A DNA stretch of 64,000 nucleotides from JBFHRE01 sp041746105 (GTDB lineage Bacteria > Actinomycetota > Acidimicrobiia > Spongiisociales > ZC4RG35), in NCBI GenBank assembly GCA_041746105.1, contig JBGTHP010000009.1:68137-132136 (forward strand). Direction: 5' to 3'. A model generated the notes under the pieces. It saw only the letters and a list, made by a program, of their open reading frames with translations. It ran no database searches and had not been told where the DNA came from. The position numbers were made by a program, and so were the translations under genes. Below are positions 1-8,679 of this stretch, piece after piece (the first letter of the stretch is position 1; the number at the start of each line of letters is the position of its first letter).

Positions 1-366
1 TACGTCGAGTTCGTCGTCTCCACCCGTGCTCACCAATGCGATGGTCTGCGCCAACTCAACCCGTGATCCTGCCTCGGCACGGATCTCTCGCAGTATGCAC
101 TGCTCAGACGAAATGATGTCAAGTGTCAAAGACCCGCGATTCTGGCGCCACTCATAGCGGTTCTCCTTGGCAGACCTGGCAGCGGACATGAGGCTCGACA
201 ATTTGCTTGCGCGCTTGTCTCGCCGCAAGGCGAGCCACTCCTCGACAACTATCGAGCACACCCGCTCGCCAAACCCAACGGCTTCGCCGACTTCTTTGTC
301 CCACTGAACGATGGTGCCCCCGCGGACTGCCGTCTCCAGATAGGGAACCTCGAGCCGGAGGATCAC
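1..366 (-). CDS. Lipoyl/biotinyl-like domain protein, C-terminal part missing
   Basis: This gene runs off the left edge of the window, so only its first 122 codons are visible. A GTG start at 366 overlaps the TGA stop of the preceding SGNH-like gene by 4 bp, so the two are translationally coupled. Residues 3-40 look like the first half of a lipoyl domain (VPYLETAV, GTIVQW, VGEAVGFGERV). After an unusual insert of about 40 residues, a second half-like stretch follows (ILREIRAEAGSRVELAQTIALV). The usual DKA/MKM lysine that carries lipoate or biotin is not where expected, so this may be a cofactor-free barrel-sandwich fold. Its place behind an acyl carrier protein gene suggests a role in acyl handling for the surface-glycan locus. 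The function is inferred; the fold assignment is moderately secure. Confidence 0.55.
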   Translation of the reverse strand, partial: MILRLEVPYLETAVRGGTIVQWDKEVGEAVGFGERVCSIVVEEWLALRRDKRASKLSSLMSAARSAKENRYEWRQNRGSLTLDIISSEQCILREIRAEAGSRVELAQTIALVSTGGDDELDV

Positions 367-1040
367 TTGGCACCACCCTGGTGCCCCACCTGCATCATCA
401 ACGGTTTGGGTTCGAAGAACCCGTATTCGTCGATGATTCGGTACAACTCGGCGCCAATGGCGTCACACGCCTCTGGCGAATATTCGGCGTCACCGACCAT
501 GTGTTCGAGTGCCCCCATCTCGGCAATGAGGCGATCCGTGTCGACGAGCGAGATCCCTTCGAGATAAGAGAGTTCGATGAGCACGAGGTTGATTCGGTGG
601 GCCAGCAGTTCGGCCGGATCCGACGAGACCTTTCGGTAATTGGCCGTTCCCACAGAGCCGATCACGGTCGGAATGCCGTAGGCGATGACGTGGCAGCCTG
701 CGTCTTTGATCCTCTTGACGAGCGCTGCGGCCGCGACGTCGTCAATCGCATCACCCTTGGCGACCCTCGCGTTCAGCTCGGCCCGCAGAGACAACACCAC
801 GAGGTCGGGCTTCGGGTCATCGGCGGCGTCCCAGGCAGAAGCGATCAAATGCAGATCGAGACCGCCGGTGAACTCGATATTCGTCTCCGGAGCGTTCGGC
901 TTGTCGGCTGAAATTCGTTCGACCAGCCCAACTTTGGCCTTCCCTCCGGCCGATGCCGGGAGAATGGTGTCCGCGACGTCCTGGTCGCCGAACACTCTGA
1001 TCAAGAGCCGATCACGGCCCCCCATTCGTTGTTCTGGCAT
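363..1040 (-). CDS. SGNH/GDSL-like protein next to an acyl carrier protein
   Basis: A 225-residue cytosolic protein (no signal peptide or membrane segment). It has the spacing of an SGNH-like alpha/beta fold: a hydrophobic strand with VVLSLRAELN near residue 82, a HVIAYGIPTV strand near 115, a long helix with HRINLVLIELS, and a late YSPEACDAIG segment where the family often carries its Asp/His pair. The classic GDSL serine motif is not clear, so family membership is tentative. It starts 3 bp after the acyl carrier protein gene and its stop overlaps the next gene by 4 bp, so the three form one operon. It could transfer or release acyl groups carried by the ACP during glycan decoration. An ATG at 1025 is an alternative start. 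It may instead be an unrelated Rossmann-like protein. Confidence 0.5.
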   Translation of the reverse strand: MPEQRMGGRDRLLIRVFGDQDVADTILPASAGGKAKVGLVERISADKPNAPETNIEFTGGLDLHLIASAWDAADDPKPDLVVLSLRAELNARVAKGDAIDDVAAAALVKRIKDAGCHVIAYGIPTVIGSVGTANYRKVSSDPAELLAHRINLVLIELSYLEGISLVDTDRLIAEMGALEHMVGDAEYSPEACDAIGAELYRIIDEYGFFEPKPLMMQVGHQGGAK

Positions 1041-1043
1041 GAC

Positions 1044-1295
1044 TCAGGACTGACTGGTTTTGGAATCGACCAACTTCACCATCGAATCCATCGTGGCAAA
1101 GTTCTCCAGGGTCACGTCCTCGGGCCCGATCTGCACGTTGAACTGATCCTGGAGGTATCCAACGATCAGGAAGATCCCCAACGAATCGATGACTTCCTCG
1201 TCGACGAGCCTGGTTTCGCCCGTCAATTGGACACCGTCGGCTTGAGGAAACTCCTCCATGATGAATGCCTTGATCACGTCAATTTTTGACGACAT
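1044..1295 (-). CDS. Acyl carrier protein
   Basis: A small acidic protein of 83 residues with the acyl-carrier fold. The phosphopantetheine attachment serine is in the segment EEVIDSLGIF (the DSL motif), near residue 38, and predicted helices flank it on both sides. The ATG at 1295 follows a GAGGGAG ribosome-binding sequence; an in-frame GTG one codon earlier (1298) is also possible. It is the first gene of a three-gene minus-strand operon with the SGNH-like and lipoyl-like genes. This is unlikely to be the fatty-acid-synthesis ACP, because no fab genes are nearby. A dedicated carrier that delivers an acyl or D-amino-acyl group to a surface polymer is the better inference. Confidence 0.85.
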   Translation of the reverse strand: MSSKIDVIKAFIMEEFPQADGVQLTGETRLVDEEVIDSLGIFLIVGYLQDQFNVQIGPEDVTLENFATMDSMVKLVDSKTSQS

Positions 1296-1463
1296 CACTC
1301 CCTCACTCTCTCATCCCCTACTCCAACCCGGCGGACCGCTCTCGCCCTTCCACATGCCGATTCACGAACAACATCATTGATACGGTCATCGATACGACTT
1401 AGTGCGAGCCCAACCCCGAGACCCAAAAAACGTTAGCTCCGGAGGTCGGGAGTGTCTATAGGG

Positions 1464-2579
1464 CTAATGCGCCACATTGAGGAAAACCGACCGGTATATG
1501 TTCTCGACTGCGGTGACATTCTTGGATAACCCATACTCTTCATCGACGAGAGCCCCTGCCGCAGCGGACAGCGTCAGGGCAAGCTCCGGGTCGCCCAACA
1601 ACCGGAGCACCGCCTCGGCCAGAGTTCGGGGCCGTCCGGCATCCACCAGGAGTCCGGTCTCCATGTCGCGTATCACCTCCGGCACGCCCCCGGCTCTGGT
1701 GGCAACCACCGGGCGACGCAAGGCCATGGCCTCCAAAACCGCGAGGGGGAGACCCTCGACGTGGGAAGGATTGACAAAAACATCGGCAGCGCCCGTGAAC
1801 GAGAGTGCATCCTTTCGCATGCCGAGGAAGAGCAGTCTCGCGCCGATACCGCCATCTGTCGCCGCCTGGCGCAACCGGGTCAGCTCTCCGGGGACCTGCT
1901 CTGCTCCGATCGAGACAACCATGGCGTTCGGGAGCGCCGCCAGGACAACTTTTGCGGCCTCGATGAGATCCCAATGGCCTTTGCCGGAGCGGATGTTGCC
2001 GACGTGGACCACGAGAGGGTCCTGGGGGTCCAAACCCAACTCGACACGGACTTCACGCGCCGCCTCCGGCTGTTCGGCGCACCAGACACCGTTGGAGACC
2101 ACACCAATTCTTCTTGCCGGATACCCCGCAATCGAGCCCGCGACCGCATCGGAAACGGCGATTGCGTAGTCGTTGCGCCGATAGGTCAGTCGATTGACCA
2201 GGCGTGTCAGCGGGTGGTAGGAGCCAGTGACGTTGTGCTCGGTATAAACCACAGGGCAAGTCCGCACCAGTCTCGCCATCACTCCCGCCAATGGCAGATG
2301 AGCGTGGATGAGATCGGGACGTCGAGAGCGAATCAAGCCTCTCAACCAGAGCAGAGTGGCCGGACCAAACCGCATGCTTTCTCTAGGCATCAATACCTCG
2401 ACCCCCAGAGCCTGTAACTGGTCAGCCAGTTCGTTGTGAAGAGGCGACAGAACCGCTACCTCGTACTCGAAAGCGGCCCGGTCCCAGTGACGGGCACTCT
2501 CGACGATCAGCTTCTCGGCACCGCCGAGGCCCAGTCCCTTGATGACAATCAAGATCTTGGAACGTTCGACTGTGCTCAG
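1464..2579 (-). CDS. Glycosyltransferase family 4
   Basis: A GT-B fold retaining glycosyltransferase of the GT4 family, which moves a sugar from a nucleotide donor onto a growing glycan at the cytoplasmic membrane face. Near the N-terminus is the IVIKGLGLGGAEK acceptor-side loop. In the C-terminal half are VVHVGNIRSGKGH and the donor-site motif beginning SHVEGLPLAVLEAM, with the paired glutamates of the E-x7-E motif. The start is uncertain. A CTG at 2579 overlaps the upstream stop in a CTGA arrangement and has GGAG 7 bp before it. TTG at 2552 and TTG at 2645 are the only ordinary alternatives nearby, and the latter would overlap the upstream gene by 70 bp. It is coupled to the epimerase gene upstream, consistent with a shared sugar pathway. 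Confidence 0.85.
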   Translation of the reverse strand: MSTVERSKILIVIKGLGLGGAEKLIVESARHWDRAAFEYEVAVLSPLHNELADQLQALGVEVLMPRESMRFGPATLLWLRGLIRSRRPDLIHAHLPLAGVMARLVRTCPVVYTEHNVTGSYHPLTRLVNRLTYRRNDYAIAVSDAVAGSIAGYPARRIGVVSNGVWCAEQPEAAREVRVELGLDPQDPLVVHVGNIRSGKGHWDLIEAAKVVLAALPNAMVVSIGAEQVPGELTRLRQAATDGGIGARLLFLGMRKDALSFTGAADVFVNPSHVEGLPLAVLEAMALRRPVVATRAGGVPEVIRDMETGLLVDAGRPRTLAEAVLRLLGDPELALTLSAAAGALVDEEYGLSKNVTAVENIYRSVFLNVAH

Positions 2580-3460
2580 GACGTTGCTCCGTCCGTTTCG
2601 ATCAGTTCGTCCAATCCGTCGCCAAAAGCCACAGACTGCTCCCAACCGAGGGTGTCCAGAATCCGTTGCGAAGACACCATCGCCGGCGGCACGTCGCCGG
2701 CCCTGGCCTCGACGTGTACGACCTCGGTGGGAATCCTGGCCGCAACAGACTCGGCCAACTGCTTGATGCTGACCGACTCCCTGGCCACCGTATTCAGCGC
2801 GACCCCTGCGATGTCACTGGCAGCGGCCATGGAGAAGGCGTTGGCAATATCGCTGGCGTGGGTGAACTGGCGACTCTGCTCACCGGTTCCTTGGATGGTG
2901 ATCGGTTCCCCACGGCGGGCACGGTCGATGAACAGCCGGAAAACCGAGTTCGGGCGAAGACCGGTCCCGTATGCCGTCCCCAGCCTCAACGCAACCACTG
3001 GGACTCCGTGGAGATGATGAGACGCCATGAGCATCCGCTCCCCTGCAAGCTTGGTGATGTTGTACGGATGATCGGGGTCACAGGGGTGGTCTTCGTCGAT
3101 TGGCTGGTACCGGGGGGTTCCATACACCTCCCACGTCGATGCGTAAACCACACGACATCCGTGCCGCTTCGCCGCCGATGACACCGAGGCACAACCGGTA
3201 ACGTTCACCGACGCCGCCAACTCCGGTTTCTCCGCAGCCAGATAGACGTCACCGATGGCACCGATGTGGCATATGACATCCTGACCGGCGGCGGCGCCGG
3301 CCACGGCTTCGAGGTCGGTCAGGTCGCCCGTGATGGTGTGGATTTCGAGCCCGGTTGAAGTGCTCAGGTCGAACCCTGTGACCTCGGCACCGTCCGCGAG
3401 AAAGCGTCGCGCAACATGACGACCGAGAAACCCGCTGACACCAGTAATGAGAACCTTCAT
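2576..3460 (-). CDS. NAD(P)-dependent sugar-nucleotide epimerase/dehydratase (SDR)
   Basis: An extended short-chain dehydrogenase of 294 residues that would oxidise and re-reduce a nucleotide-activated sugar to change its stereochemistry or remove water. It opens with the Rossmann glycine motif (G7-x2-G10-x2-G13 in ITGVSGFLG). It has a YASTWEVYG strand carrying the catalytic Ser/Thr, then Y133-x3-K137 in HPYNITKLAG. The ATG at 3460 is preferred over an upstream GTG (3469) because a GGGAG ribosome-binding site lies 8 bp before it. It is followed by the GT4 gene with overlap. UDP-glucose/galactose 4-epimerase-like activity is plausible, but the substrate cannot be read from sequence. Confidence 0.88.
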   Translation of the reverse strand: MKVLITGVSGFLGRHVARRFLADGAEVTGFDLSTSTGLEIHTITGDLTDLEAVAGAAAGQDVICHIGAIGDVYLAAEKPELAASVNVTGCASVSSAAKRHGCRVVYASTWEVYGTPRYQPIDEDHPCDPDHPYNITKLAGERMLMASHHLHGVPVVALRLGTAYGTGLRPNSVFRLFIDRARRGEPITIQGTGEQSRQFTHASDIANAFSMAAASDIAGVALNTVARESVSIKQLAESVAARIPTEVVHVEARAGDVPPAMVSSQRILDTLGWEQSVAFGDGLDELIETDGATS

Positions 3461-3544
3461 CCAACCCACTCCCTTGCCCGACGATCTTGGGCCAGCAATG
3501 TAGCGCGCCTCTGTAACGATCTGAATGGGTCGATTGAGGCAATC

Positions 3545-4882
3545 TCAGCGGACCGCGGCCACCCTCTCGACCCACTTCCGACGTTCGGCTTCCTTTTGCT
3601 CGTCGGTCCGCTGCCGGGCAATCGCCGGCAGCTGGATAAGCAACGCGAGAAAGAAGGGAAGCAACTGCGCACGCTGCCTCGCCATCAAACCGAGGTTGAG
3701 AATCCCACTGAACGCGAGAGTAAAACCGAGGGAGTAGAAAAGGGACATGAGTAGGAACGGGTGCCGACGGAGCTCCCTGCTACCCCGCCACAGGAGCGGG
3801 AATCGAATCACCGTCAACACCATGAGAACGAACCCTTCGAGTGCTGTGACGAATTCGGGGGCATTGTCGGCTTCCCAGGGAAACGGGCGGTAGAGAACAC
3901 GCACCACCGCGCCCGGCAGCTGGGCAGGGTTCGTCACGAACCCGCCTTCGACGGCCGAATCCCCCTTGGAAGTGTTCGACTCTACCGTCGAAGTGAACTC
4001 GGTCAGCTCCGCTCCGATATCCTCGCCGCTCGCAGCGGCACTCAGATCGATGTTGAAGTCTGCCGCAGCCGCCACCACCAGACCGCTCAGGGCGACGGTT
4101 GCCAAAACCAGCGACAGCAGACGTCGTGCCGTCACGCCACGCCCAGGCGGGTTCGTCATGAACAAAACAGCGCCGAACAGCGAGGCGCCGAGAAGCGCCG
4201 CCACATGAACCCTCAACATCACGGCCGGGGCGAGCCCAATCGCCATCAACAGAACCCAACGGATTCTCAGGTCCTCGAGCATACGCGCCGCCCCGTAGAC
4301 GATGAGTCCGATGAAAAGGAACATCAGCGCTTCCTTGCTGATCGGCGACGTCCAGTAGACGATGCTGGGGTAGAACAGAATCAGACCGGCGTAGACGCCG
4401 AGCCTGCCCGACGGCACACCCCGCCTGAACGCCGCATACATCAGGAGTTGGCCCAAGAAGCCAATCATCCCAAAAAGGATGAACCCACCGAGCAGGGTTG
4501 GCTCGTAGGGTACAAAAAGGAAACTCGTGGCAAGGTCCATGAAGGACGTACCCGTGAACGACTTGGTCGCAGGCAGGTCGAATCTTCGCCAGATGTCAGC
4601 CGCTTCGATCGCCCTGGTGTGATAGCCGACGGCGTCGCCTTTGCCGTTGAACAAGAGTTTGATCGCCAGATAGGAGGCAACTGACGCCGCCACCTTGGCG
4701 ATGAAGCCGGCCATGATCACCGGCACCAGCCACGATCTATCTCCCTCCGACCGCATCCGCAGAGCGATCGAAAGCACCAGGACAAAAAATGTGGTCGCGA
4801 TGAGAACCGACCCGCGTTCCGGGGTCCCTGCAACCAACCCGAGCGGCAACAACGCCAACGGTGCCCATCGCCACGGTTTCAT
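3545..4882 (-). CDS. Multi-spanning membrane protein, possible Wzy-like glycan polymerase
   Basis: A 445-residue protein with roughly ten to twelve hydrophobic segments spread along its length and a large soluble loop around residues 265-320 (rich in D, E, S, T). It ends with a basic tail (RQRTDEQKEAERRKW). This topology and a large periplasmic-side loop are typical of O-antigen/exopolysaccharide polymerases (Wzy) and of oligosaccharide repeat-unit enzymes, which have little primary sequence conservation. The locus has glycosyltransferases, an epimerase, an exporter and a chain-length regulator but no other polymerase candidate, so the assignment rests mainly on context. It could also be a mannosyltransferase-type (GT-C) enzyme. 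Confidence 0.55.
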   Translation of the reverse strand: MKPWRWAPLALLPLGLVAGTPERGSVLIATTFFVLVLSIALRMRSEGDRSWLVPVIMAGFIAKVAASVASYLAIKLLFNGKGDAVGYHTRAIEAADIWRRFDLPATKSFTGTSFMDLATSFLFVPYEPTLLGGFILFGMIGFLGQLLMYAAFRRGVPSGRLGVYAGLILFYPSIVYWTSPISKEALMFLFIGLIVYGAARMLEDLRIRWVLLMAIGLAPAVMLRVHVAALLGASLFGAVLFMTNPPGRGVTARRLLSLVLATVALSGLVVAAAADFNIDLSAAASGEDIGAELTEFTSTVESNTSKGDSAVEGGFVTNPAQLPGAVVRVLYRPFPWEADNAPEFVTALEGFVLMVLTVIRFPLLWRGSRELRRHPFLLMSLFYSLGFTLAFSGILNLGLMARQRAQLLPFFLALLIQLPAIARQRTDEQKEAERRKWVERVAAVR

Positions 4883-4972
4883 CTGTTTGCCCGTCCCATG
4901 CCGCCGCTCATCTCGCTCAATTCCCCGAGGTCAATATGATCCGCCCCTGCCAGAACCGGAGGATACGCACAG

Positions 4973-5716
4973 GTGAATGATTTGCGCTGGGTCGGAGTAA
5001 TTGTCCTGGTCGCATTGGTGGGCTCTCTCATGGGCATCGGAATCGTCGCGATCACTCTCTCGGACAACAGTCAAGCGCCAAGTTCCCGAGCTTCTACCAC
5101 CGAATCCAGGTCGCGTGACACCCGTCAGCGCACGGAGTCGAGCGCACCGGAGCGGACATTGGCATCCGTGGTGCCTGGGGGAACGATCGGATATCTCGGG
5201 TGCTCGAATACAGAACAGTCGGTCGAGGGCTACCGGCAGGTCGTGCGCGACCCGCTGTTTTGGGCGCCGTATCCTGGAGAAGGAGGCGACGTTCTCCGGT
5301 GGGCGGGGGTCGAAGACCAGATGTGGCGTGGCTTTGATGCACAACTCGCCGCCAATGATCCGCCGACCGGCATCTGGTTCCAGGCGTGCGAGACAGAAGA
5401 CCGCCCTGTCACCTACGAACAACTGGTAACGGCGCTGGCGAACCTGCGAACCAGACTCGACGAAGGGACACCGGTGTGGTTGAGCTCGCTCAACTCCTAC
5501 GACCCGGCCGACCAGTGCGAGCGGCTTGGCGTTGATGGCACCTCCGACATCGACGAGATGGTCGAGCGCGCGGTCGCCGAAGGTCTAGCCACCGCCGGGC
5601 CAGAACTCGGCCCGCTGAGCGAACCAACCACAAGGGGCGACGGCTGTCATCCGAACCGCTCAGGGATCACGCTTCTGGGAACCCAGCTCGAGGAGTTCTT
5701 CGGCGAAGACGGCTGA
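4973..5716 (+). CDS. Membrane-anchored SGNH-hydrolase-like protein
   Basis: 247 residues: one N-terminal membrane segment (about residues 7-28), a Ser/Thr/Arg-rich linker to about 62, then an extracytoplasmic domain. That domain starts GTIGYLGCSNTEQS and ends with GDGCHPNRSGITLLG, which matches the Asp-x2-His block of SGNH esterases. The serine block is weak (GCSNT in place of GDS). GTG start at 4973 with GGAGG 10 bp upstream. It is transcribed divergently from the Wzy-like gene and converges on the sulfotransferase at 5718, with only one base between the two stop codons. A role as an O-acetyl esterase or transferase on an exported polymer is inferred. It resembles the 11665-12873 protein in layout. 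Confidence 0.6.
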   Translation: MNDLRWVGVIVLVALVGSLMGIGIVAITLSDNSQAPSSRASTTESRSRDTRQRTESSAPERTLASVVPGGTIGYLGCSNTEQSVEGYRQVVRDPLFWAPYPGEGGDVLRWAGVEDQMWRGFDAQLAANDPPTGIWFQACETEDRPVTYEQLVTALANLRTRLDEGTPVWLSSLNSYDPADQCERLGVDGTSDIDEMVERAVAEGLATAGPELGPLSEPTTRGDGCHPNRSGITLLGTQLEEFFGEDG

Positions 5717-5717
5717 C

Positions 5718-6689
5718 TCAGCCAGTCGGCAGCCGGGAGGCCGCCCGCCGCGCCTGCCACTTGATCCAGCTCCAGCCGCGGGTCAACGACAGCGGCGAAG
5801 GAGTCGCCGTGGCAAGGTCGTAGCCGAGCGCGCCGAGCAGCCCGCCGGCCACGGCCTCGAACTCTGCAACTGCCTCGGGACTGAGATCCTTGCGCCAATC
5901 CCGGACGCCGGGAGTCGGAGGTTGGGCGAGTCTGGCATGGGCGTCCGGGTGGGCGGTGGTGGCGCGCAACCGATCGGCGTCGCGATGATATTCGAGCATT
6001 GCCGGCACGAACTCGACCTCCAAAAAAGCGCACAGACGCAACAGCTCGGCTTCGGGAGCCGACACCAGATCCTCGTAGCGCATTTCGAGATACCGGGTCG
6101 GTCCCAAGCTCAGGCCCGCCCTACGCCCACGACCGACCCTGGTGCGCCAGTAATGACCGGCCTCCCTGATCGACCCCGGCCCCCATTCCTGGTCGAGATA
6201 TCCCGAGGCGACATCGCGACCGTCTCGGATCAGGTGAACAAAACGCGCCTCTGGGAAGAGACGAGCCAGCAGTTTTATCCGATTCACATAACCAGGCGTC
6301 TTGTCGCCGTAACGCGGCTTTTCTCGAGAGTCGGCAAAAACCGAGAACACGATCCGAACGGCCTCGGCAAGATCCACAGGACGAGCAGAGGTCAAGGCGG
6401 TCAATACGTCGCTCTGGGGCAGCGCCAGCCGCGAAAAATTCGGGTTCGCATACAGATCCTCGACAAAACGCCTGATATCGAAAGCTGCCCCCGAACCATA
6501 TCTTCGCCGGCGTCTCGCCATGACTGCCACAAAATGAGCCTCGTGGGCAATCGCCATCTCGGGATGCATATCGAGCATCATCTGGAGCAAAGTGGTCCCT
6601 GAACGACCGGCCCCGACGACGAAGAGAAACCAAGGCCGGGGAGAAGCGGCGGACCGTCCGCTGGCATGATCGCCGGGATCAATACCCAC
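5718..6689 (-). CDS. PAPS-dependent sulfotransferase
   Basis: A 323-residue cytosolic sulfotransferase that would move sulfate from 3'-phosphoadenosine 5'-phosphosulfate (PAPS) to a hydroxyl or amine of a glycan or lipid. It has the 5'-phosphosulfate loop (VVGAGRSGTTLLQ, residues 24-36) and the 3'-phosphate site (HLIRDGRDVASGYL, near 150), both complete with the expected Arg, Gly, Ser/Thr and Asp residues. EAHFVAVMARRR follows the P-loop-like motif, as in bacterial Sulfotransfer family members. Its start overlaps the end of the ABC permease by 11 bp, placing it in the exporter operon. It is the first of four sulfotransferases in the locus. Confidence 0.9.
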   Translation of the reverse strand: MGIDPGDHASGRSAASPRPWFLFVVGAGRSGTTLLQMMLDMHPEMAIAHEAHFVAVMARRRRRYGSGAAFDIRRFVEDLYANPNFSRLALPQSDVLTALTSARPVDLAEAVRIVFSVFADSREKPRYGDKTPGYVNRIKLLARLFPEARFVHLIRDGRDVASGYLDQEWGPGSIREAGHYWRTRVGRGRRAGLSLGPTRYLEMRYEDLVSAPEAELLRLCAFLEVEFVPAMLEYHRDADRLRATTAHPDAHARLAQPPTPGVRDWRKDLSPEAVAEFEAVAGGLLGALGYDLATATPSPLSLTRGWSWIKWQARRAASRLPTG

Positions 6690-7506
6690 TCAATACACCC
6701 AGCTTGCGGCCGAACTCGAGAGCACGTCCATATATCCACAACGACGTGGGATACATCACAGCGCAAAATATCACCAGGGCCACTACAACCTCCGGAACCG
6801 AGAACCCCGGAAGCTCTGCCCCGCCCGGCATGACCGCCACCCGCAAGCCCTGGATGACGTATGTATGCGGGATCACATAAGACAAGGCTTTCAACGGGCC
6901 GGGCAGGAGTTCGACGTTGAAATAGACCCCGGAGAAGATTTGAGCGGCGAGCGTGTACAGATACAAAACCGGGTCACCGCTCTTTGACAGAACGGCAACC
7001 GACGCGGCGAGCGTCGCGATCGACAGGCCGGCGAGCAAGCCCAGCACCCCAACCAGCAACGCCGCTCCCAGCCCGGAGGCCGCGTACTGCGCTCCCAGGG
7101 CCACCGAGATCCCGAACATGGCCATCGCCCCGATGCTGGCGCTGCTGATGGGCCACATCGACATCGCAAACGGCATGAACCGCCACCGAACCGGTTCGAC
7201 GAGGAACATTTCCAGCCAGCCGCGATTGATCGCCTGATCGAATTCCTGAGACAAGCCACGCAACCCGGCGTCGAGAAGCCTCGTCCCGATGAGCCCGATC
7301 ACCACGAAGGTGAAATAGTCGCCGCCGTGGGCAGAGTCGGGTCGATCGAACACACGCGCTACGAAATAGAAGATGACAATCGGAATGAATTGAGACGCTT
7401 GTCCAAGCCCGAATCGGAGAGGGTAGGAAAGGGCCTGGCGGAAGCTGAGCCGAACGAAGGCCATCACCACCTGCCACAGGTTCCTGACCGTCTTTCTCAC
7501 CGTCAT
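6679..7506 (-). CDS. ABC-2 type transporter permease
   Basis: A 275-residue permease of the ABC-2 export class with six predicted membrane spans, a cytoplasmic N-terminus rich in basic residues, and the QEFDQAINRGWLEMFLVEPV intracellular coupling segment near residue 85. The last spans contain PHTYVIQGLRVAVMPGG, the common ABC-2 C-terminal signature region. Its ATG overlaps the stop of the ATPase gene by 4 bp (7503-7506). With that ATPase it would form a homodimeric exporter for a lipid-linked glycan or glycolipid across the cytoplasmic membrane. The neighbouring sulfotransferase suggests that the cargo is sulfated. Confidence 0.88.
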   Translation of the reverse strand: MTVRKTVRNLWQVVMAFVRLSFRQALSYPLRFGLGQASQFIPIVIFYFVARVFDRPDSAHGGDYFTFVVIGLIGTRLLDAGLRGLSQEFDQAINRGWLEMFLVEPVRWRFMPFAMSMWPISSASIGAMAMFGISVALGAQYAASGLGAALLVGVLGLLAGLSIATLAASVAVLSKSGDPVLYLYTLAAQIFSGVYFNVELLPGPLKALSYVIPHTYVIQGLRVAVMPGGAELPGFSVPEVVVALVIFCAVMYPTSLWIYGRALEFGRKLGVLSGY

Positions 7507-8531
7507 TGGGATCTCTCGATCGGCCGCTTCTGCCCGATCACCTCTGCCAGGAGTTCGCGCAAAGGCATGACCACCTCGCGCACAGACTTGATCCCGTGCA
7601 CCATCCCCTGGAGTGTTCCGAGCAGGGCTCCGATTTCCGATCGGGTCGCCAGCAAGAGTACGGCTCCTTCTTGGTCGACGACCTTGGCGACCTCCGACTG
7701 CTCGATCAGCGCTGCCGCCTTCATTGCCTCATCGACATCTGAGAACACCATCTCGACTCTCGGCTCTTCCCAGATGCTCCGGAGGGCGTCGAGCGGGCCC
7801 TGATACAGCATTCGACCTTGGTCGAGGAGCACCACCTTGTCACGCAGGGCCTCGATCTCCTCGACCCGATGGGAGCTGATCAGTAGGGCCGATTGTTCGT
7901 GGGCGACCACTGCCTGAATCATGTCCAGAATCTCAACTGCCGCGATCGGGTCGACCGCGGCGGTGGGCTCATCCAGGATGAGGACGCTCGGCCGGTGGAG
8001 CAATGCCCGAGCCAGTTGCAGTCGCGCCTTCATTCCAGAAGACAAAGCAACGGTGACCCGATTGGCCGCATGGCCAATGCCCACAAACTCGAGAACTTCC
8101 CTCACTCGCCGGGTCAAAGCCTTGCCCGGTATGCCCTGGAGCCTTCCATGAAACTCGAGGTTCTCCTTGCAGGTGTTCCGGAGGAGAAGGCTCTGATCGC
8201 CGGGCGGAGCGAACCCGATCAGTTTCCGCACCTCATAGGACTGGCGGGTAACGTCGTAGCCACCGACGAACGCCTGTCCGCTGCTGGGGATGGTGAGCCC
8301 GGTGAGAATACGGAACAACGTCGATTTGCCTGCCCCGTTTGGTCCAACCACGGCACATATGCCACCGGCGGGCACCGAGAGCGAGACGTCTTCGAGCGCC
8401 ACCACGGGCTCTGTGATCGAGGACCGAAGCAGGATTTTCATGGCCGGTGGGGACGGCTCATAGATCTTGCCGACGTTGATCACTTCGATCAAAGGAGCAT
8501 CTTTTTCTGAGAGCTCTCTTCTCGGCTTCAT
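7503..8531 (-). CDS. ABC transporter ATP-binding protein (exporter)
   Basis: 342 residues with a full nucleotide-binding domain: Walker A GPNGAGKST (63-71), signature LSSGMKARLQLA (163-174), Walker B VLILDEPTAAVDP (183-195), and the switch histidine in LISSHRVEEIEAL. A basic N-terminal extension (about 45 residues before the ALEDVSLSV strand) and a C-terminal 80-residue tail resemble polysaccharide/teichoic-acid exporters more than drug pumps. ATG at 8531 has a GGGGA ribosome-binding site; a longer in-frame GTG at 8606 is possible but unneeded. Transcribed with the permease and the first sulfotransferase, and divergent from the DegT aminotransferase across a 148-bp spacer. Confidence 0.93.
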   Translation of the reverse strand: MKPRRELSEKDAPLIEVINVGKIYEPSPPAMKILLRSSITEPVVALEDVSLSVPAGGICAVVGPNGAGKSTLFRILTGLTIPSSGQAFVGGYDVTRQSYEVRKLIGFAPPGDQSLLLRNTCKENLEFHGRLQGIPGKALTRRVREVLEFVGIGHAANRVTVALSSGMKARLQLARALLHRPSVLILDEPTAAVDPIAAVEILDMIQAVVAHEQSALLISSHRVEEIEALRDKVVLLDQGRMLYQGPLDALRSIWEEPRVEMVFSDVDEAMKAAALIEQSEVAKVVDQEGAVLLLATRSEIGALLGTLQGMVHGIKSVREVVMPLRELLAEVIGQKRPIERSQ

Positions 8532-8679
8532 TCGAAAATCCCCACATCCACTAGCCCCACGCCCGCCAGACCGCGTTCGACCGCGTCCAAACTCCGTCCA
8601 ACCCACTGCACCATCGGCGTCACAGTACCTTGAGCAGATCCAAAGGCAACGTCGCGGAAGCCGTGAGTAGATTGGCGCC

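Noticed and set aside
1299..1463. Terminator after the first glycosyltransferase (six-T run on the minus strand near 1425)
   Set aside because: The stem possibilities are short or without loop (CTCCGGAG); nothing convincing. The 165-bp gap probably holds the ACP promoter, but no clear boxes were seen.
3761..4684. Long plus-strand frame of 307 codons opposite the Wzy-like gene
   Set aside because: Composition is rich in R, H, E, Q, P with no hydrophobic pattern, a typical antisense shadow of a membrane-protein gene.
5711..5723. GGCTGACTCAGCC palindrome
   Set aside because: It arises from two converging TGA stops one base apart; no loop, so not a terminator.
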